Of a DNA stretch of 64,000 nt, positions 11,361 to 21,096 are shown piece after piece. The translations under genes were made by a program, and so were the position numbers. The notes below the pieces were generated by a model, which was not told where the DNA came from, did no database searches, and saw nothing but the letters and a program-made list of their open reading frames with translations. The stretch lies in the NCBI GenBank assembly GCA_036435485.1, contig CM071598.1, positions 180,058,148 through 180,122,147 on the forward strand, written 5' to 3'. Position 1 is the stretch's first letter; each line of letters opens with the position of its first letter. The stretch is from Saposhnikovia divaricata. Taxonomy: Eukaryota > Streptophyta > Magnoliopsida > Apiales > Apiaceae.

Positions 11361-12300
11361 TAGGTGTGGACTGCAGCATGGGGTTTGGAAATGAAAACAA
11401 TAGTAAGTATGGGTTCGGGTATATGTGGTTATGTCCGGTGGATTGTGACGTATGTGAGTTATGTATGTGTCAGGGCTGTGTATGTGTAGTGCTGGTAGGA
11501 GAAAGAGGTATGAATGGTAGAATTGAGCAAGGGAAAATGGAGCAGGGGAGAGTAGTCAGTGGTTTTGATGAGTGGTCACGAGTGTGTGTGTGTGTGGGGT
11601 GAGGCAGCCTCGAATGTGTGTTCGAGTGTCGAGCAAGAAGCAAGGGAGGCGTAAGGATTTTAGTGGGAATATGTATGTTAGAAAGGGGAGGTGGACAGGT
11701 ATGTGTGAGTGCACCGGGTGTTAGATTGTGGGTATTTGATTGTATTAGTGAAATAGTTATTGTATGTCTCGAAAGCAATTGAAGTAGTAGCGGACTTTCC
11801 AACACCATTGGAGGGTTTGACTTGCCCGGATTTTGATACTCGTAGTCCTTCATAGTTGCCCATACGAAGGCAATGTATGTGAGAACCAAGACATTTAAAA
11901 TTCCTTACGTGATTAAGGTTACTTAGTTAGTTTGACTAGTTGAAGGCATTGTTTTGTTTATAAAGTTTCATTCCCCACGACCAGCGATTTCACCAAAGAT
12001 ACTGAGATAGTGTCTACTATACCATTGAGAATTTTATTGCCCTCGAGGGAGGTATTGTATGTATGTACTATGTGAATGTTATCGTAAGATAAGCGCGCTA
12101 GCTAGACCAGACCATGAATGTGCTTCATACGTAAGGCCATGATGATTTAACATAGAAATCAACGACGTTAAAAATTTATAGCATGACTTTAGTGAATACG
12201 TAATAAATATTAAATTAGATTTTTGTATTGTTAAAATTATCATTGTTGAATAAATTTTATATTATGAAGCCTCACTCACTAATTTTGCCGAGAAATCCAA
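11361..12300 (+). other. Possible degenerate gypsy LTR, right part; no gene
   Basis: This continues the sequence split by the TRIM. It is rich in GTGTGTG runs near 11581-11600. The segment around 12090-12160 (GCTAGACCAGACCATG) resembles internal LTR sequence of plant gypsy elements. No ORF with recognisable content is present. Confidence 0.3.
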
Positions 12301-12416
12301 ATTTTTTGAAGAAACAATCCCATGATTTGGTATAACCATAATTTTTTGAAGAAACAATCCCATGATTTGGTATAACCATAATTTTTTGAAGAAACAATCC
12401 CATGATTTGGTATAAC
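12301..12416. repeat. 40-bp tandem repeat, three copies
   Basis: Copies begin at 12301, 12341 and 12381 with ATTTTTTGAAGAAACAATCC. They are essentially identical, with exact 40-bp spacing. The array was interrupted by the hAT MITE, and the rest of the third unit resumes at 12933. Confidence 0.9.
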
Positions 12417-12924
12417 TAGGGCTGTAAACGAGCCGAGCCGAGCCGAACACTGACCAGGCTCGGCTCGATCTCGATTAAATAGTTCGGGCTCGAGCTCGGG
12501 CTCGAGCTCGACCGAGCCATAAAATTCAAGCTCGAAGCTCGGCTCGACACATATGTGATATGTTCGAGCTCGGCTCGAAAGCTCGAATCAATTTCACTAA
12601 TTATCAACAAAAGCTCGAATACCTTAATTTCGGCTCGAGCTCGACTCGATTAATATATAAAAATATTAAATATTTATATAACAATATATAAATAACATAA
12701 AAATAATATATAAATAATAATATATATATAATAATAAAATATATATAAGCTCGATTAGGCTCGCGAGCCATACGAATCGAGTAATATGAAGCTCGAGCTC
12801 GGCTCGGTCAATTATTCGAATAGCTCGAGCTCGAGCTCGGCTCAATTATTATCGAATCGAATTCGAATATTTTATGAGCCGAGCTCGAGTAGCTCACGAA
12901 CAGTTTGACTCATTTACACCCCTA
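12417..12924. mobile_element. hAT-superfamily MITE
   Basis: The element is 508 bp. It begins TAGGGCTGTAAACGAGCCGA and ends CATTTACACCCCTA, giving inverted termini. It is flanked by a perfect 8-bp target duplication GGTATAAC (12409-12416 and 12925-12932), the hallmark size for hAT transposases. The subterminal regions are dense in GAGCTCG/CGAGCTC palindromes, and the core (12640-12750) is AT-rich. It encodes nothing and would need a transposase in trans. Insertion was into the third unit of the 40-bp array. Confidence 0.92.
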
Positions 12925-12987
12925 GGTATAACCATAAGGAATGTGTATATTTAATTTATCAAAATGTATACATAAAGGACCATACAA

Positions 12988-14243
12988 TCTATTACTATAT
13001 ATTAAAATTCAACATAAAGGCAAATATTGTCAATTTAATGGCTATGAATTTACGATTTTACCCTTATATTTTTAAAAATAGCAAAAATGCCATCATTTAA
13101 TAATTATGTAAAATGTTATGAAATTATGTTTGTCTTGGGATTCGAACCATTGACCTTATATATCAAACTCATGCCATAACTAACTTTGTTACACTTAATT
13201 TTGAGCTTTGTTAAAAAATTATATAAGGTAAACCACATCTTGTCTTCTTGTCAATTTCTCTTTCATTTTTATTTTAAATAAATAAAATTTTGATTTATGT
13301 TAATTATAGAATATTTAATAGATAAAATTACAAAAAATATTGTAATCGATTGAGTATACTTTATAATTCTTTTTTACCATTTTAGAAAATTAATATAAAA
13401 ATAAAATTATAGATTATACATACCGTAATTGAGTACGAAAAAATGATTTATTTACATGCGTCTCAATGTAGATATTAAATTCTTAAAATAAAAAATAAAA
13501 TTTGGTTATAAGAACTATGTAAATTTAATTTATCAAATTATATATAATTAACAATTGCATCACATTAGTTTTATATATATAAAAATTTAAATACGTGAGT
13601 TATATTAGAGGGTATTGGTCGACAAACTATTTAGACTTTTAACGAATTAAATATATGATTGGTCTAAAAACATAAATATTTAAAAATAGACGAAAAATAA
13701 TTAAAATTATGTTAAAAAGTGAGAACTCTAAAAATATGATCTATGTTATATATATATAAATGTAACATAATTAACCTTTAATAAAATTAAAAATAAAAAA
13801 AATTTAATCATAAAATATTACAGAACTACAATAAATATTTATGATGATCAGTTAGACTATAAATCCACTATAAAGTATGGTACATATTTTATATAATATG
13901 ATAATTGATCAATATAATATACAATGGTTGAGTACTTAGATCAACATACGATAAAATAAAATAAAAATGATTTTAAATTTATTATACATGCATGGGTCAT
14001 TAAAGTAATTTTATCATATTTAACAACGACTGAAATATTTAGAAAAATTTAAAATTGAGTTAAAATATATTTCAAAATATAATATAAAAAATTGGTATGC
14101 AAAATTACAAAATAACTATAAAAATATTAGTTAAATTGAAATCTTATCACTTATTGTAATTTAAATTACAAAATTATTTGAATATATATATAATTTTGGA
14201 CCAGAAATTAGTTCTGTGCCCGTGCCTTGGGCTTTTACGCTAG
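12988..14243 (+). mobile_element. Non-autonomous Helitron
   Basis: The 5' end TCTATTACTATATATTAAAA follows an A (12987). The 3' end CTAG (14240-14243) is followed by T (14244), as expected for Helitron insertion between A and T without target duplication. A short hairpin, GCCC...GGGC at about 14218-14232, lies about 10 bp before the CTAG end. The 1256-bp interior is AT-rich with no Rep/helicase sequence, so it is non-autonomous. The call rests on terminal structure only. Confidence 0.65.
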
Positions 14244-14263
14244 TACCACATAATTCATCATCA

Positions 14264-14296
14264 AATAATAATAATAATAATAATTATTATTATTAT
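14264..14296. repeat. (AAT)n/(ATT)n palindromic microsatellite
   Basis: A run of AAT units is followed directly by ATT units, forming a perfect inverted repeat. It lies about 20 bp after the Helitron end. Confidence 0.85.
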
Positions 14297-14773
14297 ATTC
14301 TTGCAAATTTTTGATTCAAACATAAAAACACACCAAACATTTATATGAGAAAACAAACTAACCCAACTCAAGTAAAAAAAGAACCCAAAATACGTGTGAG
14401 AGAAACTCAAGTATTGTGTAAAAAATATATTAAGAGAAAAAATTATTAAATAGGAATGAAATTTAGCAAAAAAGAATGTAAAATGTATCAATGTACAGGA
14501 GTTAGGGTTTTCTGGAGCTGAGAAAAAGAGAGCCCAACTTTTTTGATTTCTTCTTATAGGTGTAATGTAATGCTTTTGTTTTTTCTTTTGAAATAGTGAG
14601 ATATGAAAATTTAAGTAGATTAAATTAAAAATTAGGGGATAACTGTTTAGCAATTAAAATTATGGAATAATTACGTATACATATAAAAGAGACTGTATGC
14701 AATGTTCATAGATTAAAAATTAAAATTATGAGTAATTAGGTCCTCGTGTACAAGGGATTATTAATATATGGAA
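14297..14773. other. AT-rich intergenic DNA, no gene seen
   Basis: AT-rich sequence. A 130-codon open frame on the minus strand (14261-14653) ends in an isoleucine run encoded by the microsatellite and has no recognisable domain, so it is not called as a gene. Confidence 0.55.
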
Positions 14774-14977
14774 AATGTTAGAAATACCAAATTGGATATA
14801 AAAAAATTTACAAAATGTCACGTGTCGTATTCTAATTGTTTATAAATTAATTGCATGTAATGTATCCATTTGGATTCAAATCGATATCAACCAATAAAGA
14901 TAATATCTATTGCCATAACACTATTGTCAATTTGTTTTGTAATAATGTTTGGTATACAATTTTATACCCCTAACATT
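14774..14977. mobile_element. Short MITE candidate with imperfect TIRs
   Basis: A stretch of about 204 bp is bounded by AATGTTAG (14774) and its complement CTAACATT (14970-14977). Similarity continues inwards, with ACCAAATTGGATA on the left opposed to TATACAATTTTATA on the right. The interior is noncoding. No clear target duplication was identified. Confidence 0.4.
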
Positions 14978-15036
14978 ACGTGTAGGAGTACAATTATATC
15001 ATGGTGTGTGGTCTTAAGTCGATGACTAAATTAACA

Positions 15037-15692
15037 TGAGAAGGAGGAGTCGCGCGAGGATTATCGGTTTAGGAGTCCGCGGGGGCGGAGTGGTCCAGGC
15101 TAGGAATGCTAGGCGTGTTGTGCGTCATGCATTTTCCCGAGTGAGGGCCTTGCTCCGTCGCGGAGCGGCACCATGATGTGTTACGGATAGCTCAGTCCTC
15201 TAGGTTCAGGTGACATTAGTGTGTCGATTTTGCGGGATAGTTGACTTGTGCAGTGGTATCCTTTCTGACCAGTGGATGAGTAGACTGGATTACAAATATG
15301 TAGATGTGACTTCGGATAGTATGTACGGATGTAGCCCTACTTTTGTCTAGCCCTGACTATTCAGATGATGTACTTGTTATTGTTCCACTTTTGCTAGACT
15401 TTGACATCGGAACTATGTATTAGGCTCTAACATCCAAACTTTGTGATAACTCTTGTACCGTATTTATCTAGTTTCAGTTTCCTTGATATTATCTCAACTG
15501 CCTTACTTTCCGATGCCATGCTTTACTGTTTTGATATACAACTGTGAATATACAATTGCTACAAGCCGCAAATGCAACCATGCTGTTTCAAATTTACGAC
15601 ATGCGATTTCAAATTGTTCTCTACAAATTCCCAAAATGTTCCTACAAATTTTAAAATAAATTTTTCAAAAAAAAAAATTTAGGTTTTGAAAT
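15037..15692 (+). mobile_element. Tekay-type element D, left fragment
   Basis: This aligns with 37655-38350 of element E: the end of the pre-gag ORF (stop TGA at about 15174) followed by the spacer before gag. It begins abruptly inside the pre-gag ORF, so the 5' LTR, PBS and start of D have been lost. It ends at GAAAT (15688-15692), where element C inserted; D resumes after C at 29444 with the duplicated GAAAT. Confidence 0.85.
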
Positions 15693-16272
15693 TGTAATAA
15701 CCACGAATTTTCGAAATAGATTTTTTTTAATTTTTAGCCGAATTTTTGAGTTTCGTTTTAATTAGTCAGCGGGAGAAAAACGAAATCTTTTTACTAAATA
15801 TTTACATTAAATATTTTCATTATTATATTTGTCCCCCATTTTTATTTCTTTTATTTATTAATTACCATTTAAATAATAATGATTAGGCTTTATTGTCCAG
15901 TAAACATTTGACAATGATTTTTGTTTCAATGATTTAACCCTTTTATATTTTTATTAGACAGCATTACGGATATTGAGGAGCACACCATTGCTTTCCTGAA
16001 TTTTCTTCCACAATTCTGCAAGCTTTTTAATATTTTATTTAAACAGAAAATGACTTAACATATTATAAAACAACACAGTTGACACAGAGATGTTATTTAT
16101 TTTGTTACTTAACACTGCAAAAACAGAACACCACATACCAAACCTCAGTCTCTTTCTTTTTATTACCAAAACACTCGACACATTTATACATCTAAAACAG
16201 AGCAGGCAAAACACAAACCCATAAAACACAAAACAAACTCTCTCCTATGTCTCTCAAAAAACACAATACAGT

Positions 16273-16283
16273 TATATATATAA
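16273..16283 (+). promoter_or_regulatory. TATA box of LTR C
   Basis: TATATATAAA followed by CACCCGAGTAAT. It is conserved in the 3' LTR at about 26344. It is the only good TATA match between the LTR start and the purine-rich leader. Confidence 0.5.
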
Positions 16284-16820
16284 ACACCCGAGTAATAAGC
16301 ATAGCAGGTAGTTTGTTTTTTTTCTTTTCTTTCTTTTTCTTTTTCTTTCGTTATTTGTTTTTGCCGATTTCTAGTGTTGTAAAACTCGACTGTTGTGTTT
16401 ATTGTTTTGGGTGATTGTGGTTTAATCGGAGAAGAGGAGTCGGGCAGGGGAAGGGAAGACGACCACCACCGCTGTGGTGGTGGAGTTGATTATGTTGTTC
16501 GGAGGCGACGGGGAGGAGAGGTGGCGACGGGGAGAGGTGAGGGAGAGAATTGTTGTGGTTGTTTTGTGTATTGTTTGTATTGGTGTTGAGTGAGGAGGTA
16601 GTGAATTGGAGTTAAGAAAGAGAGGGGAGGTTAGAGAGGGGACAGAGATCGGAGAAGGGGAGAGATGAGGGATTGGCAGAGGCGGAGAGAAGAGAGAGTG
16701 CGGGACGAGAGAGATGGAGAGAGGAGGAAGTGAAGAACGAGAAAGAAGGAGGGTGAGAGACGAGTGAGAATAGAGAGAAGAGAGACAGAGAGATTGGGAT
16801 CGAGGGGGAGACAGAGAAAC

Positions 16821-16822
<2 letters not shown>

Positions 16823-16866
<44 letters not shown>
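16823..16866. repeat. (GA)n microsatellite in LTR C
   Basis: About 22 GA units. The equivalent tract in the 3' LTR (26896-26945) is slightly longer, showing slippage since insertion. Confidence 0.9.
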
Positions 16867-16870
<4 letters not shown>

Positions 16871-19368
16871 GAGAGAGATGCAGGTGAACGGAGAAAAACA
16901 GGGCAGGCGGCGCGTGGGTGGCGCGTGGCAGGGTAATGTGGGACCCACGTGCTGTTGGAGTTCAGAATAATAACTTAACGATAAAACGAATGGTTAATTG
17001 TTTAATCGGGAATAATATAATAATCGGGATTCAATTAGTTTCGTTAAAATTGAACTATTGTCTAAAATGGTTAGAAATAAATAGTTTATTAAAAATGGTT
17101 TAGTTAATTAATTATTAAATAGAAAATATTTTGTGATTATTTGGATGTAATTTAGAATTTATTAATTGAGTAAGTAAGTAATAATATATTGTGATTTGGA
17201 ACACGATTTAGAGATTTTATAATTTGTCAATAAAAGGGGTATAATTGTGATAAAACAGAATTAAATATGTTTTTAATCTGATAATTAATATTTTCAGATT
17301 ATTTTATAACCCGGATCGAGTTAGATTTATTTTAGAGATTAATATTTGATTTTAAATAAATTAGAATTTGTGAGGTTGCTTAAAATTAGAATTCTTTGAT
17401 AAATTATTTTAAAAATGAGAATAATAAATATGGATTTAAATTGAATAAAAACTGATGTTTGAATTTTTCATTTTGAGTAAGAATTTAGATTTCCAGAGAT
17501 TAAAAATAGGATATATTCTCCAGATTTAATTCCTGTGTTTGAAGAAATATTTATTTATCCTGGAATTAATTTCTGTTATTTGTTCCAGAGATTTTATGAG
17601 ATATTTTATTATTATTAATTAGATTATCGGATCGGGAGTATTTTATTCTAAAGAATCGCTCACGTATTTCTGGTTGCCATTTTTAGAAAATAATTCTCGA
17701 GCCGTAGATCGACGCCAAGTTCACGAGTAGAGTATAATTTTTATCTGCATTCATTTGCACTTCGAGATCGAGGCAAGTTCATTCCTACCCTAACTTTTGG
17801 AAACTGAGAATTTCTGTTCGTGTTATTTAATTCCTTAATTATTTTCGAGATATTATATGTTGAGATTTATCTGTTGCTTCGTATGATGCAATAATTTCTT
17901 TTGAGAATTATTTCTTGTTAAATATTATTACGTTGTTAAGCTAGTTTATTTGAGAATTATAATCCCTATAAGCGTAGAAATAATTTTGTTGCTATCGGGT
18001 CGATCTCATTAATTCGAGACGACTATTATTTTGAATCAGTGAAACTAATCTCATTCGTCTGAGATAGTTAAATTTATTCTTTTCGATTGAATTTATTGTA
18101 CAAATTCAATCGTTATTTATTGATTATCTTTTAGTTAGTTCCTCGTTTGAACTAACCGATAGGAGTTTAAAATTATAATTGTTAGAGATTTTTATTCGTC
18201 GATCAAGTGAAAAATATTCTATCTAAACGTTCATCAATGTTGAGTATTATAAATATCGAGAAGTACTATTTGTTCAGTACGACTCCCAATTACTTCAATC
18301 TTAAGACTATTCTCATAAATTCGAGATAGTCGATTTTATTGTCAAGGTTTGGCATTTTGTTCGTGTCAACCGATAAATTATTATTATTTACATCAGTCCA
18401 TTGTTCGGATTGGTGGTAAAATCGAGTCATACTGGCAGTCCGCCAGATTCATAAATATTTTCTGGGAAAACTATTTCAAGTTATCTGTACCCCAAATATT
18501 CGGGAATTCTGTATTCTACTGGTCAATTTTGGGCAAGAGGCCCATTATAGAGAAAGAGAGACTCGTGTACCGTTTTACGGACCCGAGAATAATTAGGCAT
18601 TCGTTGCCTTGGTTGAATTGATAACCATTATGATGCTAGCATTCATACATATATATTATAGTTGATATCGTATTGTAGCCGTGATCGGGCGAAGTGCGGT
18701 GTCATTGGAGGCCGGTATTCTTGGTTGGTTAGTTGATCGCCCCACCGAGATACGGAGAGGTGGAAGACCAGTTCATTCTTAAATCATGAGTTATCAGAGT
18801 TATATCAAATGAGTTATCGAGTATTCTGTTTCGAGATGAGTAATGAGTCTTTTGACTATTCTGTTTTGAGATGAGTTTTGAGCCCTTCGAGTATGACATT
18901 TTCAAGATGAATTTGAGCCAAATCTTATTGTGATTTTCAATATTAAAATTTTGAGTACTTATTTCGGTAAACCTTATTATATTTATATACCGAGCGAGAA
19001 GAGAACTTGCTGAGCACTATAGTTGCTCATTCTTGCTTTACAATATTTTGTTCAGCTGTCAAGACGGAAAGAGGCGAGACGTCCAGCCAGGGCTATAAAG
19101 GGAAGGGGAAAGCGCAAGGCTATGACGACAATAATTAGAAGATCCAGATGGAATCTTTATATTTCTACTGTTGTGAACTTTTGTAATATATTATTTCGAG
19201 ATGTATCAAGTTTGTTTGTACTATGTTGTGAAGACGATCTTGGACCTGCGGAGTGGGACATTTTATGCTCCGTTGTAATAAAATTTGGTATTTTAATTGC
19301 GTTATCATATTGAGACAATGTGACGACCCGAGTCCCCGGTCAGGGTGGATTTGGGGGCGTTACAGTTT

Positions 19369-19382
19369 TGGTTTCAGAGCCA
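19369..19382 (+). other. Primer-binding site of chromovirus C
   Basis: TGGTTTCAGAGCCA begins four bases after the 5' LTR. It matches the initiator Met-tRNA-type site TGGTATCAGAGC with one substitution. Confidence 0.85.
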
Positions 19383-19553
19383 TAGTTATATTTTTAGGAA
19401 TCGTACGAGCCTAGAATTATAACACGACGTGAGAATTTAGAGGTATTATACAACGTGGAGATTTTAGCACCAAGTGCCTTACACCCTTATATATTTATAT
19501 GAGTTTATAGTCGACTAGAACTTGATTGTGACCGAGACTCTTTGCTTTTGTAG

Positions 19554-20516
19554 ATGTCTTCTTCAGGATCTACCGGTTTCTTACTTACTGGAGACAGATC
19601 CCCGACCCCATACCCACTAGGACCTCTAGATCCTAGCTCAGGGACGGATAGTGACCCATCAGAGGAGTACATGGTGATCAGTAGCGACTCGGAGGATTCT
19701 TCTGTCCAAATACTTACACCTTCACCTCCACATGTGATTGACTTAGATACACCTCCACATGAGGTTTAGATAGAGACTGAGCAGATAGAGCAGACTACCT
19801 CACTGTTTACCCCCGAGATGTTTACAGCTGAGACCCCAGAGCCAGAGATTGCTGATCAGGTTGATGAGAGGCTGCATTCACCTGTCCACACTGACGTAGT
19901 GCCTACTTCAGCTGCCCCAGAGTCTAGAGTTGATACACCCACCCAAGTGGTAGCTTTTGCTGACTGGTTTACTTCCCAGTTTCCAGTATATGTTACGGCT
20001 CCGTCAGTCCCTACCATACCGAACTACATGTTTCCACAGGCCAGTGATACTCCTGCTTGTGATACTGCTCCATCGGCACCTACGATACCTGTTCGTGCTC
20101 CGACTCAGCCCACTGCGGCCCCTGCTACTACTACTGCGATGCCACCTGTTCACCCGGAGTATGAGGGAGCGACAGGAGAGATGGTCCCTTGGCACGTTCA
20201 TCATTCCCTCTTCCAGCATTACCGATGGTTATGGTCTCGTTATGAGGAGATCTTTGCTACTAGGGATGGTATCCTTAGATTGTTGGCTGTTCCTGATCCT
20301 TTTGTTGTGCATCACGGAAGGAGTTTAATGGTGAGAGATGTTTCCATGGAGATTATGCATCAGATTGCTCTTACTGTTTTGATGGGACTACAGACTGACT
20401 TTGCTGCCTTGCCGTCATCGAGTACCGGGCAGATTGACTGTGCCAGAGTTGCCAGCATGATTGCAGATATCGTAGGAGAGTTCCATAGGAGGGTCGGTGA
20501 GATGTTCTCACGTTGA
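19554..20516 (+). pseudogene. Pre-gag ORF of chromovirus C (one in-frame stop)
   Basis: An ORF of 320 sense codons plus one internal TAG (19767-19769) lies between the PBS and gag. The N-terminal part is rich in Ser, Pro, Asp and Glu (for example SEEYMVISSDSED). The middle is rich in Pro, Thr and Ala. The last ~120 residues (from about EYEGATGEMVPW) look globular and alpha-helical. Element E has an intact ORF at the same position (37042-37788) with a similar acidic/Pro-rich N-terminus, but no clear residue-level similarity was seen. No known domain is recognised. Conservation of position in two distinct chromovirus families suggests an accessory protein; the function is unknown. Confidence 0.6.
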
Positions 20517-21096
20517 TGACCTATTTGCACGTTTGAGCATCCTCATCGTTTGGCTAGAGTAGCTAACGGTGAACCAGTTTCTGGATTGCGTCACATTAGA
20601 TCTTTCTGAATTGGGATGTACATAGTTTCTTGTTATATGTATTTGACGTAACTGAGATGTATTATATTCAGTGTTTCATTATTGTATATTCTGATCTGTT
20701 AACTGCTATCTTGCTTTAATTATTGGAAAATTGTGTTACAGTAGAGTATCATGTGAAATTGTATCCTCATGCTACCCCGATATAGATAACAACTTATTTG
20801 CAAAAGTTACGATTTAAAATGAGTTTAACCAAAATTCGAGGACCAGAGATTATTAGCGAGTGAATTTTAGAACTTATAAGATTTCCCAAGAACTGTCAGT
20901 TATACGAAGAATAAGAGTAATAGTTTATAAAGATACCAGAGAGAGTCACGATTTTGAGTATGATTTATTTCGAGGAACCGGGAATTTGACCGAGTAATTT
21001 TTATGAATGCCTATCGTAATTGTGCCAGCAATGGTGTCGTATAATTACAAACCTGAGATATAACATACCCTATTGTTTTCATCTTTATAGAAAAAG
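20517..21096 (+). other. Leader between pre-gag ORF and gag of C
   Basis: 580 bp of noncoding sequence. Element E has a spacer of 768 bp at the equivalent place. No promoter or terminator is apparent. Confidence 0.6.

Larger units (their letters stand above)
15693..19364 (+). repeat. 5' LTR of chromovirus C
   Basis: 3672 bp, starting TGTAATAACCACG and ending GGGGGCGTTACA. A TATA box (TATATATAAA) lies near 16273, so U3 is only about 600 bp and the transcribed R-U5 part is about 3 kb. A (GA)n tract (16823-16866) and a G-box core CACGTG (16946-16951) lie in the leader. A motif TTGCTGAGC...GTTGCTCA at about 19009 is shared with the LTRs of element E and of the right-end LTR. Several open frames inside the LTR recur in the 3' copy but have no recognisable domains. 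Confidence 0.95.

Noticed and set aside
11470..11889. 139-codon minus-strand open frame rich in Thr, His and Pro
   Set aside because: Its composition comes from GTGTG repeats on the plus strand. It overlaps other frames and has no recognisable content.
14261..14653. 130-codon minus-strand open frame
   Set aside because: It ends in an isoleucine run encoded by the AAT/ATT microsatellite and the rest is AT-rich chance sequence.
16631..16948. Ser/Leu-rich minus-strand open frame in LTR C (also 26683-27027)
   Set aside because: It is the translation of the GA-rich tract. Its presence in both LTRs follows from LTR duplication, not from coding function.
18349..18621. 90-codon open frame in LTR C, conserved in the 3' LTR (28428-28700)
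   Set aside because: Conservation between the two LTRs is expected from replication. No domain is seen and one change is non-synonymous.
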